In this document: in pieces, positions 30,038 to 40,111 of the stretch | Layout of the letters: the number at the start of each line of letters is the position of its first letter | Position numbering within the stretch: position 1 is the first letter of the stretch | Origin: Naegleria lovaniensis | Lineage: Eukaryota; Heterolobosea; Eutetramitea; Acrasida; Naegleriidae | Direction of reading: 5' to 3' | Length of the DNA stretch: 64,000 nucleotides | Assembly: GCF_003324165.1 (NCBI RefSeq) | Contig: NW_025407858.1 | Span: 390,735-454,734 of the forward strand | The notes under the pieces: generated by a model | The model's input: only the letters and a program-made list of their open reading frames with translations | Told to the model about the DNA's origin: nothing | The model's database searches: none | Position numbers and translations under genes: made by a program

Positions 30038-32507
30038 TCAGGTAAATTTCAGGCTTGGCAGAGAATTTAAATAGAGTTCATCCTCTCTAATTACAACTAT
30101 ATCAGAGATGGATTTTTCTCCAAGGAACTTTGTTGTTGGAAATACCTGATATAGCTCTTTCAATTTAGCTTCAAAGCTCTTCTTATGAATATCAGATGAT
30201 ACTATTAACTCTTTTGGTATGAAAATATTTTTCAGTTCAAAAGTTTCCAGTCACTCTGAAATTTTGGAATTATTGTTACTTTTTACAAATTGTGGAAGCA
30301 ATAATCCAAGCTGAGATTGACCATTTCGTTTGATAGTAACATGACGATCAGCCTCATCTTTTCTATGACACCCTTTTTGGTATTGCTTTTTCAATGGTGC
30401 GAAAAACCCTTCAAATTTATCAGTTCCGGAAAGAGTTAGCCTACGTTTTTCTAATTGCTTTGTAAGATGATACATTAATTCATGCAAATATAGAGTGTGC
30501 ATTTCAGGCCCAAACCTTTCAACACATAACATGCCTAACAAAAAGGTGCATATATGAAATGCAATTTGGTAATCAGTTTTCTTTTTTGAAGGTATTCTCT
30601 GATATTACAGATATTGCTGTTATTATTTGCAGCATTGTCAACATCCATAACAGATTACCAATTGATTGTTTTACAACTCTATTATTGGAATTGTCTTCCA
30701 CAGCTGGAACCTTTGAGGTAATTCCACTACTGATTAAGTGTGAAAAACGGTGCTCATAGGTTACATTAACATGACCATCTAAAATACTTAGTTTGTTCAT
30801 ATCAAATGGATGAGAATTGGAGATATCATTCCCACAAGAAGTATCTTGAGACAAATTTTGTCCATAATCTTTAGGCAACATTTTTCCAAACAAATCACAT
30901 CCATGCAGCAACAGGAACTTCTAATCACTATGTGATATCATACCCAAAGAAACATTATGACCCAGAATTTTTTTAGCATTATTAACGAAAATGTCAAGCT
31001 TGAACCCTTTTTCATCTGAAAGTTTTTGTTTGAGCCTATCAAAAATTCCTGGAATGACATGACTTGCATCAGAGCATATTTCTACATCCTTCAAAGCTAG
31101 ATCTTCCAAAGTGATATTTTTTCTATTATAATGCAACAATATGTGTACAAAACAAGCATGCTCACAAATTGTATCACATTTTTGTTGTTGATTATTTGTG
31201 CAAGAGCATTTCTTGAAATTAGTGACAAGATTGTTTGACCCATCAATGTTGAACCAACATTCAGCTATTGGAGTAGCAACATGCAATATGTTGTGGTTAT
31301 CTATTTGAGTATTAATTGTAACTTGGGAGAGTTCTTCATACAAACACAAGGCTCTTTGATATTTGGTGACAGATGACTGAGCAATGCAATGGGACCTGGT
31401 ATGTTGATTGAAATATTTGTGAAACAACCCAACATCCACTTTTTGCCTTTCAGAGAAGTATGCTAAAACACAACCTGAAACTCTCTTCAACCCCAATTTT
31501 TGCTGATTTTGTTCTTTTCTTCCCAACTGTGCTCGATCCAATACTTCTTGAAATGTTATTTGAGTAAGTCTATCAGGATTGTAACATGCTAATTCAACAC
31601 TGTCAAAATTTTCATCACATTGATTGCAACGTTTATGCCCTCCAATAGAGTTGCCAATTGTTGCTTGTTTAGCTTTGTTATCAGCACAAAAGAACTGGCG
31701 TCAATTAGTTTTTTCAAAAATAATTGGAGTATATATTTCAGTACTACAACCCTAATATCAAAATAACGATAGATCACTTCATTTGCATCAATTGTGCAAG
31801 ATATAATTTCACTGATGAATGTTTTCCCAAAACTTGTAGCAAGATCATTCACCATCACAATCTTTTCACACTCTATTTGAAGATCATTATTTCTTTTAGT
31901 AATTCTTAGGTTGACTAATTTGTCATACGAATCAGCAGTCACCTTAGTGCCTGCTAGAAACACAGGTGCAACATTTGCAAAATGATTTACCATTTTGTCA
32001 AGGCCTTCTCGCACTCCACGTTTAAAGCTGTCATGATCCCTAGCTTCTATTTCCTTCTTAATTGGACCATATTTCATCAATATTGCTACAAATACTTTCA
32101 CTGATGATTTTTCAGTTGCAATATACAAATACAGGACATCTAAACAATGGTGAAGCATTTTATCCCTCTCTGTAGTATTATTGCCACCAAGCCAATCATT
32201 TTTCTTCCATTGTACAATTCACTTGAGTTAATCCATTATTGCTTCCAATATATAGATAATCATCGCCTTTAGCATCAGCTTTATCATTAGAAAATTGGAA
32301 CTCTTTCCTGCCCTTGCCTTTGATGTTCTTGTCACTACATTTATGACTTCTAATTGAATTCACATCAATAATTTCGCCACAGCCACAGAGAAACTGATAT
32401 CCACCTTGGCACCCTTGTTCTCTACAACTTTTTGAATTAACTAGTTCATGACAACAATCACAAACAAACGGCAAGTCCATATCAACAACAAATTCGGATT
32501 GTGACAA
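30038..32507 (-). pseudogene. Decayed zinc-finger/transposase-like gene
   Basis: Five minus-strand fragments with continuous protein-like sequence are separated by lesions: a frameshift near 32195, a frameshift near 31695, an in-frame TAG at 30921-30923, a frameshift near 30580 and an in-frame TGA at 30251-30253. Reading through, the product has an N-terminal Cys-rich part (VCDCCHE, FLCGCGE), a conserved-looking NDWLGGNNTTERDKMLHHCL, a CNQC ribbon, a SWIM-like motif (FKKCSC...CEHACFVHILL) and a C-terminal part with LHELMYHLTKQLEKRRLTL and EGFFAPLKKQYQKG. SWIM motifs and such an end occur in transposase-derived genes. Some lesions could be missed introns, but not all fit one. I take it as a relic of a mobile element. 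Confidence 0.55.
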
Positions 32508-33019
32508 TGCACCAATTTTTTAATTCAGTTGTATGGAAGTGTGGTTCTTCATTGTATTCAAGATGTGTTGTATGAACCTGCATTGATTTTGTTGTGTGCT
32601 TCTGAATTATATTAGTTTGTTGAAAATACATACAGAGACACACCACAAGAAATCAACACATATTTAGATGGAAGTCAAAACACATCAGACAAATATATTT
32701 TTCGTTAATTATTTTGCAAAAACACTAACAGACTTGAGTGGCGTTGAAATGGGCAATCTCTACTATTGCAAGATCATGGAGCTTGTTTTTGAAGTTCTTA
32801 AAAATTTTCAGCCGATTTTACGAACTTCAAAAACAAGCTCCATGATCTTGCAATAGTAGAGATTGCATTTAGGGGAATGTGGAGTTGACAAAGCCATGCA
32901 TGGAAACCTAGATGAATCTCTACTGAAAATCTGATGACATGGAACGTGCTGATACGATTGTTAAAATATCTGTTCTAACAGTATTGTTTATCTGCACCTT
33001 AAATAGGTGATACAGCTTC
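32508..33019. other. Intergenic region holding a long inverted repeat
   Basis: These 512 bases hold no gene that I can support. The only marked structure is the perfect inverted repeat listed separately. Confidence 0.5.
32753..32866. repeat. Perfect 45-bp inverted repeat with 24-nt loop
   Basis: Arms at 32753-32797 and 32822-32866 are exact reverse complements (left begins GCAATCTCTACTATTG, right ends CAATAGTAGAGATTGC). A single strand could fold into a long perfect hairpin, like a foldback or MITE element or a small-RNA precursor. It lies beside the decayed element. Confidence 0.85.
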
Positions 33020-36000
33020 TTACATGTTATCTTCTTCAAGCCACATATAATTCTTTTCCTTTTCTTTTTCCATGAGCTGTATCATTTCAGCACTACTAAT
33101 TCTTGAATTATTGTCACCATAAGCTCCACTCTTTCTGTACATTTCCAAATCGATTAAATAACACTGAAGAACTGTGTCAATAACTGTCTGGAAAATAGTA
33201 ATAAACAAGGAGCTCACGAATAAACTTAATGAAAATACAAAGATAAGCAATAAAAAGCTACGATTAACGTCCAGCCATTCTTTTCCTCCAAATACCATCT
33301 CAAAAAGACCATACTGGCCCTGTTCGTTGTATGCAGAGGAGAGTTTTCCAACAATTTGGCTTAATTCTCCAATAGATGCGTCTTGAGAATGAATAACTGT
33401 ATAGGCCACACATACACTGATCACTGCGATTACCATTTTCATGCAAAACATGATCCAATCTGTAATCCATTCCAATACAGCAATCACAGTAATATTTTTC
33501 CTCATTAATTTGGTTGCACTCAAACTTGAATGGAAGAATGATGTACCGAAAATAGCACAATGAATTAAGGCATTTCTAGCAAAGAACTCCATAAATTTTT
33601 CAAGCATGCGAAGCAAGGAAAAGAGAATTCGCTGAACAAATCGTGTGAGAAAATTGTTTCTCACGTAATTAATGATCCTCAATACTGCGAATTGATTTTG
33701 AACTTGATCAGAGATTGAAGCTTTCTCCTGTTGATACCCCATGACAGATAGAGTGGTCTTAATTACTAGAATTAAATATTTCACCAACCCAACAAATAAT
33801 GACGCAAGAGCCACGCTTCCAGCATTGTAAAACATAACGAATAAACTGGCTTGGGATACAGGTAGTTTTAAGCACATGAGTGTTTTTTCAAAATTATCCA
33901 GAACAGCCGATGACTCGCCTCTACGTGCTCGTGTTATGGTTCCTGAAACATTTCCAAATTTAAAATAAAATTGAGATGTCACTCTTGCTACAACAATGGT
34001 GACAAAACTCAAAAGGAATTGAGAAACCCAAAAAAATCCAAACACAAAGTATGCAAACCAGCCTTTCAGTAGGTGTGACTGAAGCGTGAGAATAAAGGTT
34101 GTTGGATTAGATAGAGATTGAATTTTCTCTGAAACAGTGGCTCCATCATTTGCAGTAACCACAGTCTTGGTCAATTTCGAAGCCAAGGATGATGCGTCAA
34201 CAATACCAGCGCTTGTTAACTCATTAGTAAACAAGAGTGCTACAACAAAGAACCACCAAACGCAAAATACCAGTCCAATAATGAATATCACAATGGGGAA
34301 TAGGGAGAACATTTGTGGTACTGTAGTGATAATCATAGCGCTCTCACTGATGATTGAAACTGCTCTAGACAGAGTTTTTCTCCAATTTGTCCAAAATAAA
34401 AACGTAAATAATAGGTTCGTTAATAAAAGTAATACTCCAGTGGCAATATAGAGGCTTTTCTCCCACGATAGGTCAGAAAGATATGAAACAAGCTGTTCTG
34501 TCTTGGAACCAGAAGTTGATTGGAAGTGTAGATCAGAAGCACCTTCCACCAAAAGTGTGATTGAAAGTGAAAACCATCCAATCATTAATAGGCCTACCGT
34601 TCCATAAATTAAAGGTTTCGCTAAAACTCGTAACAGCACAACACATATAAAGGATATACCAGCAGTGATTGCAATGGCTATAAGGACAATTTTCCAACTG
34701 TTATAAAGTGTCATGATACTTTGTACCATAAATTTTTCTAAAAAAGAAGGCACCAATCCAGACACTTGCTTGATATCAATAGTTTTTTCAATCGTTGATA
34801 GAGTTGGTAAATTTTCAAGATATGGCGAGATAGTATTACTGAAATATGATACTGGAGAGAGCGAAGAAATGTGTTGCATTAAACTAGCTATTGTCTCTTT
34901 TTGCTGGGCATATAATTGTTGAATGTCAGCTGGTGTTGTGTCAGCTGGTACCTTATTCGTTTTCAACAATGGAATGCAACGTCCCATTAGAGATAAATGT
35001 TCTCGTTCTGTAGTCACCTCAAAAAACTTGGCTTCTGGTTTTCCGTCATTTGAAAAGAAATATCTTTTCGATGCACATATTTCTTTCTTGACAAATACAA
35101 CCTTTTCTGTTGTTGTATTACCTGCTTGGACTTGTTGTGTCACCTTTTCTACAGTTGTTTGCCTAAGAGAAGGAGGACATTGATCAGAAATGAGGGAAGC
35201 GCTTTCTGATGATTGTCCTGAAAATTCGTCTTGGATTTCGGTAGGTTCATTATTGTTGTTCTTGTGATATCTCACGTTATTGAGAGTGGTCACTCCACTC
35301 GGACAGCTCTCAACACAAACACCCCCAAATTTAATCCAATTTTCGAATAATTCTGTGCTTGCATTAAATGAGTGAAAATTGGCACTTTCGAGAGAAGAGA
35401 ACAGCTCCTTCTCGTTGACAACCCACAAATATCTTCTAGAAGATAAGTCTTCTTTCCAATAATCTCTGTTTATCAATGAATCTGCAAACAGTGTTGCTCT
35501 ATTTTCAATTTCTAATGACTCAACCGAGTGATCTTGAGAAGAATAATCAACTCCACACACTCGCCCAAGAAAATCTGTAGGATAGAAAAGTCTTGTCATT
35601 TCTCGCCATGATGGCGCAAAGTAGCTGCCCAAGCCATTGATATTGTTTGGGGTGTCTTGTTGGGTAATAATATCAAATATGCTTGCTTTGTATCCAGCTG
35701 TAGAATCTCTTTTCATCTCACCATCTGAACCGTTGGTTAAAGAATTGATATATTCACGTCGCTTTGCAACCGCTTGAAAAGCAATAATGATCATGCCCAA
35801 GCAAAAAGCAATAAATAAGAGAAGAAACAGGAAATCTCTACACGGTCTATGCTGATGAAATTCATAGATGTATTGCTTTGTTAGAGTAACTCGTTCTCCA
35901 CCAGAAGATGAAGTTTTTTTGCTTCCTCCGATCAATGATTCTTCATCGGAGTCAGAATCAAAGTCATGTTGGTGTGGTTTGGTATTTTTGTTGTTATTAT

Positions 36001-36190
36001 TCTTATTATTATTAATTGGTGGTTTTGATGCTGGTAACGATGATGGCTTGCCTTGGTTGTTCAACAAAGAAGGTGGTTTAGACTCAACCAATTCAATGAT
36101 TCCTTCTCGGATGTTGGGATATATTCCTGACGATGGTGGTTGAGCACTGTTGCTGTTGCTGGACGGCGCTGATGGTGTTGGTTTGGTCAT
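33020..36190 (-). CDS. Choline transporter-like protein (SLC44/CTL family)
   Basis: This intronless ORF encodes 1056 residues. The N-terminal 110 residues are Pro/Ser/Asn-rich and cytosolic. TM1 lies near 117-140 (FLFLLLFIAFCLGMIIIAF) and is followed by a very large extracellular loop with conserved-type segments RVCGVDYSS, WVVNEKELFS and GGVCVESCPSG. About nine more membrane helices follow from residue 490 to 1020 (for example WKIVLIAIAITAGISFICVV and VCVAYTVIHS), ending in a short charged tail. The CGxD and CVxxCP patterns plus ten membrane spans are typical of SLC44 proteins, which carry choline or ethanolamine. It is longer than human members because of the extended N-terminus and loop. 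The substrate is inferred. Confidence 0.85.
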   Translation of the reverse strand: MTKPTPSAPSSNSNSAQPPSSGIYPNIREGIIELVESKPPSLLNNQGKPSSLPASKPPINNNKNNNNKNTKPHQHDFDSDSDEESLIGGSKKTSSSGGERVTLTKQYIYEFHQHRPCRDFLFLLLFIAFCLGMIIIAFQAVAKRREYINSLTNGSDGEMKRDSTAGYKASIFDIITQQDTPNNINGLGSYFAPSWREMTRLFYPTDFLGRVCGVDYSSQDHSVESLEIENRATLFADSLINRDYWKEDLSSRRYLWVVNEKELFSSLESANFHSFNASTELFENWIKFGGVCVESCPSGVTTLNNVRYHKNNNNEPTEIQDEFSGQSSESASLISDQCPPSLRQTTVEKVTQQVQAGNTTTEKVVFVKKEICASKRYFFSNDGKPEAKFFEVTTEREHLSLMGRCIPLLKTNKVPADTTPADIQQLYAQQKETIASLMQHISSLSPVSYFSNTISPYLENLPTLSTIEKTIDIKQVSGLVPSFLEKFMVQSIMTLYNSWKIVLIAIAITAGISFICVVLLRVLAKPLIYGTVGLLMIGWFSLSITLLVEGASDLHFQSTSGSKTEQLVSYLSDLSWEKSLYIATGVLLLLTNLLFTFLFWTNWRKTLSRAVSIISESAMIITTVPQMFSLFPIVIFIIGLVFCVWWFFVVALLFTNELTSAGIVDASSLASKLTKTVVTANDGATVSEKIQSLSNPTTFILTLQSHLLKGWFAYFVFGFFWVSQFLLSFVTIVVARVTSQFYFKFGNVSGTITRARRGESSAVLDNFEKTLMCLKLPVSQASLFVMFYNAGSVALASLFVGLVKYLILVIKTTLSVMGYQQEKASISDQVQNQFAVLRIINYVRNNFLTRFVQRILFSLLRMLEKFMEFFARNALIHCAIFGTSFFHSSLSATKLMRKNITVIAVLEWITDWIMFCMKMVIAVISVCVAYTVIHSQDASIGELSQIVGKLSSAYNEQGQYGLFEMVFGGKEWLDVNRSFLLLIFVFSLSLFVSSLFITIFQTVIDTVLQCYLIDLEMYRKSGAYGDNNSRISSAEMIQLMEKEKEKNYMWLEEDNM

Positions 36191-36496
36191 TATTATATAG
36201 GTTACTATTTACAAATTTACAATTGGTTTTACAAATCGAACAATTTTTTTTAGAATTGAAAACGAAGGAGTCTTCTTGACGAGGGAGGTGATGAGTTGCA
36301 AATGGCCTTAATTATGTTAAGGCAAACCCTCTATCGTTGTAGGTGTTGAATCCTGAAACTCTCTCTGTCAAATGTCAATGATTCAAGTTCCAATTTCAAG
36401 AAAAATGAACAAAGAACTCGTTCCACCAACCTAGGGTTTAAAGTCACAAGATGCTTTACTGAAAACAAAACAAAAGTAACAACCATCATTCAAAGA
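36191..36496. other. Intergenic, divergent promoter region
   Basis: These 306 bases separate the SLC44 and Rho GTPase genes. No RNA gene or repeat is evident. Confidence 0.5.
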
Positions 36497-37179
36497 ATGC
36501 AAGAATACGCAGACACAAAATCACTGAAGCTTGTTTGTATTGGAGACGGAGGCATTGGCAAGACCATGATGTTAATTTCCTTTGCCTTTGGTAAGGTAGC
36601 CGACGACAGCTACGTTCCCACAGTGTTTGACAACTACAGTGCACATGTAAAGTATGGAAACGAAACGGTGCTATTGAATTTATGGGACACTGCTGGTCAA
36701 GAAGAGTAAGTATGAAAATCGAGTTGATGTTCCAAATTAAATTACCTTGTCAATGACGAAAAATTAGTTACGATCGAATTCGACCTCTCTCGTACCCTGA
36801 AACTGATGTGTTCATCCTCGCATACAGCGTTGTAAACCCAGATTCCTATCACAACGTTCGAGTGAAATGGTTTAGAGAATTGAAACATCACTGTCCTAAC
36901 TCACCATTCATTTTGGTTGGAACCAAAACTGATTTAAGAGACAATGTCGAATTTCTTCAAATTCTCAAATCTCGAGATTTGATGCCACTTACCTATAACC
37001 AAGGAGTCGAGCTTGCTCAGGAGTTACAAGCAGAAGATTATCGAGAATGTAGTGCTGCTACAAGAGGAGGTATTCATGATGTTTTCATAAGAGCCATAAA
37101 GGCTTATTTTGATCATGAAGAGAAACAAAAGAACAGCAAACCACAACATAGGAAGTCCAAACAATGCATGGTATTGTAA
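36497..37179 (+). CDS. Rho-family (Rac-like) small GTPase, one intron
   Basis: Exons 36497-36705 and 36768-37179 flank a 62-nt GTAAGT...TTAG intron and give 206 residues. The P-loop is GDGGIGKT, switch I has YVPTVFDNY, switch II has DTAGQEDYDRIRPLSYP (created by splicing), TKTDLRD is the guanine-specificity motif and ECSAATRGG is the final base-binding loop. A Rho-type insert region follows the TKTD motif. The C-terminus is basic and ends CMVL, a CAAX box for geranylgeranylation. It is a Rac/Cdc42-like switch for actin, motility or phagocytosis. The second P-loop Gly where most Rac proteins have Ala is a small deviation; the Gly needed for GTP hydrolysis is kept. Confidence 0.95.
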
Positions 37180-37470
37180 AGAAAAAAATCATTTGAGGTT
37201 TAGTATCCTGTAATATCCATGAATGATCTGCTCCATTAGTTAATTGAAAGGGCTCATTATTTGCCGTGATCTATTAGTTATTTGTTCCTATGTAAATTTC
37301 TCAAAAGCTTGTCTGTAACTGCACATGACGATAAAAAATGTTGAATGCCCTTGTAAACAAAAATCTGTTTTTTGAACTTGTTATGAACTCCATCTCGAAT
37401 TTTCACTGAATCAATCCTCCTTGAAGTTGAACTGCATGCAGTTTCATTCATCATACTCAACAAACAAAAA

Positions 37471-39420
37471 ATGCCTTGTTTTAGTGGTTATGAGGGCTGG
37501 CGATCAGTTCGCAGAAGAAGCAGCAACATAATGACCTTAGAAACCAATCTTCGGGAATGGCTTTTTAGAAAATTCATTAAAAATCAGAAAGAAAGTCCTG
37601 CAAAAAAAGATTGTCAAGTAGAGCCTCCTTCCGATGATGAATTCATCATGTTGATGGGAATTGGTTCGGATGATTCATCACCTCAGTTTGAAAAATTATA
37701 TATTACTTTTAGGAGAAATTCTTTGATGTGGGATACAGATTTTTTGAAAAACGATTTAACCAAGTGGTTGAACGACGGTATTTCTCCAAGCACTGTTGAC
37801 GAATGCATGGGTGAAATTGAGCTAGATCAATCGCTTGTTGGCCGTAGACGAAGAGTTGTACTTGGAAATGTGAAAAGGTTATTTAACAAAATGACAAGAA
37901 ACGAAAGCAGAATGAAAAGATCAGTGAGAATGAATGAAAACAATGACGATATAGAAAAAGGATATTGTAATGATCGGGGTGAAAAATCTCAATTGTTTGA
38001 AAATTTTGTTAGAAATCATGTGATTGCAAGTGTTTTTGAATATGTTGACACACAGTCGTTGATACAAAACTGTTCAAACGTATGTCCTGAATGGCATCAA
38101 CTAATTCTTTACGACGAGAGCGCTTCACATCAAATTTTTGCCACAAGGATTGTGAATGTTCTCAAGAGAGTTGCTCGTCAAAGTGATAGCTCAAATTTAA
38201 TATCTCTCTTTCAATTAGAGAATATCAACCAAAATCTTTCTCATTTTAAGGATTTGTACAGCAATATGAGATGGATAGACATTTATCTTCTTTGTGGAAT
38301 GTTTCATTTTGAAATGTACCAAGATTATTTTATTACTAAATTCGACTCATTACTTAGCGGTCATGATAACGATAGTGACAATGAAGAGTGGTTCAACAGC
38401 ATTTTTCAGTTTAATCCATTTCAACAATTAACTCTTCCAAAAGAGCATGTGCTGTCAAGAAGTCTAAGTCGCCATAGCAACAAGCTAGTATTTGTTCACA
38501 AGAGTGACAATGCAGCTAAAAACACTTTATACAACATAATTGAAGCACACCCTATGTTTACGGGTGTATGTAAATTGGACTCGTCCAAGAGAGGAATTAT
38601 TTCATTAATGGAGGCTGTGATTACTCAGCCGTGTGTCACTCCTCTTTCACAATATCACAACTTTAGTATTGATTTTGATGAAGGTTTGAAATTATATTTA
38701 CACTTTTTGAAGGATGTTGCCAATCTATTTCAACCATTCTCGCTTTTAAAAGCTGACAAGCAAGATATTGCGCCAGTCCGAATTCTTGCCAAATGTTTGA
38801 TCAAAATGCAAGAAAAAGCAAGATATTTTGCATTTGAAATTTTAGAAAAGAACCTCTTACACCCAACTGTCATGTTCGTTGGAGATGATGTCTTGATTGG
38901 GTTGCACCTCTTGTTACTCGACAACTTTTACAAGACGGGTCAAAATTTGAATAATCTTCCTCACATACATTTTACAAAGCTGCTCTTGCAAAGAAAACGG
39001 ACATTGCAGAATACCCATCAAGTTGCCATGTTTCCACCACAACTTCAGGAAGATTTCTTGCAATTCGCCCTTTCTCAAACCAAAAATCCAGAAAATACTA
39101 CAATTACAAGTCCTCCTTTTCCAAGAGCATACTCTGCTGTGGAATTTATTACGGAACACATTATTGAGCTGAGTAAGATGTGTCCCATCGAAGACATTTC
39201 TAACACAAAGGACAGCTTTTCTAGATGGGTGGATGAACAACTCATTTCCTATCTCCAGCTCATCAAATCCACTAATCCAAGAGTAGTACCTTCAAAGAGT
39301 CAAGATTTACTGTTTCATTTCCACATGCTTCATCCTCACCATTTCGTTCAAGATTGCCAAAGACTCACACAAAATATTCTCTCTCACCACTTTAATTTCA
39401 GCAAGGAAAATAGAAAGTAA
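37471..39420 (+). CDS. F-box-like protein, uncharacterised
   Basis: This 649-residue intronless ORF starts after CAAACAAAAA. Residues 1-160 are basic and low in complexity with Arg/Ser clusters near 13-19. An F-box-like stretch at about 185-225 reads VIASVFEYVDTQSLIQNCSNVC followed by PEWHQLI, fitting the LxxF/LP...NCSxVCxxWxxL pattern. The rest is mainly alpha-helical without clear repeats, possibly an Armadillo-like or degenerate helical-repeat substrate-binding domain. It starts about 290 bases downstream of the Rho GTPase on the same strand. An SCF adaptor role is suggested by the F-box only. Confidence 0.65.
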   Translation: MPCFSGYEGWRSVRRRSSNIMTLETNLREWLFRKFIKNQKESPAKKDCQVEPPSDDEFIMLMGIGSDDSSPQFEKLYITFRRNSLMWDTDFLKNDLTKWLNDGISPSTVDECMGEIELDQSLVGRRRRVVLGNVKRLFNKMTRNESRMKRSVRMNENNDDIEKGYCNDRGEKSQLFENFVRNHVIASVFEYVDTQSLIQNCSNVCPEWHQLILYDESASHQIFATRIVNVLKRVARQSDSSNLISLFQLENINQNLSHFKDLYSNMRWIDIYLLCGMFHFEMYQDYFITKFDSLLSGHDNDSDNEEWFNSIFQFNPFQQLTLPKEHVLSRSLSRHSNKLVFVHKSDNAAKNTLYNIIEAHPMFTGVCKLDSSKRGIISLMEAVITQPCVTPLSQYHNFSIDFDEGLKLYLHFLKDVANLFQPFSLLKADKQDIAPVRILAKCLIKMQEKARYFAFEILEKNLLHPTVMFVGDDVLIGLHLLLLDNFYKTGQNLNNLPHIHFTKLLLQRKRTLQNTHQVAMFPPQLQEDFLQFALSQTKNPENTTITSPPFPRAYSAVEFITEHIIELSKMCPIEDISNTKDSFSRWVDEQLISYLQLIKSTNPRVVPSKSQDLLFHFHMLHPHHFVQDCQRLTQNILSHHFNFSKENRK

Positions 39421-40111
39421 TATAGTATATTGTTGGGTGTCAGAAATATGATCGCGGAGCAACAAACAGTATCATCTCCGAACACTACACCTCAAAAACG
39501 TGTTTCGGGTGGTCATGTGAATTGGCGGCTTGGACGCAGTCACGTGTTTCAGTGTTCGAATCGAGCGTGCGCCATCTCGCCCGTGATTGGAATGGCAGTA
39601 AGAGCATCTTCCTCATGAATCAACACCAATTGGTGGAGGAGCAAGAGCCGCAAAAGAAACACGAACGAGAAGATTCGATGAGTCGGAGCGTGACGACATG
39701 GAAACGTACGTGTGTAGGGTAGGCAAGGAATTTTATAAACTTTCGTTCACTACCCTCCATAGCCCCAAGTTGAGGGAGTTAGTCATTCAACGTCAACAAT
39801 TTGGATATCAATTACGAGGCAGTTACACAAACACGAGAACAAAATTGGCCTGCCTTACTACATTGTTCCCTTGAGAACAGCCCTGTCAACAAGGGCGAGA
39901 ATTATGGAAAATCAATGAATTTACACGCGTCACCCAGTGCGTGATTGCTTAACAAGTTTCGAATTTATTGTTTTTGTGTGAAATAAATTATTGTGTGTGT
40001 ATTATAACATACATGGAAAGTGGATGGAGAATTTTACACGTGCTGTAGGGCAAAGGTGAAAGTGAGGAAGTTTGTTAAATAGTGTAGTCGACTACGAGTA
40101 TAATATGCACA
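39421..40111. other. Convergent intergenic region with GC-rich island
   Basis: Bases 39481-39600 have about 50-55% G+C by my count, well above the flanking DNA. Two frames stay open for about 60-100 codons without a convincing start. A donor-like GTAAGA lies near 39599. No tRNA folds. It could hide a small gene, RNA or inserted fragment. Confidence 0.4.

Noticed and set aside
30921-30923. TAG as programmed readthrough in the decayed gene
   Set aside because: The context is not a known readthrough motif, and other frameshifts and a TGA in the same gene point to decay.
39541-39590. TTCGAATC, a tRNA T-loop-like motif in the GC-rich island
   Set aside because: The flanking bases do not form a T stem, and no acceptor, D or anticodon arms could be placed around it.
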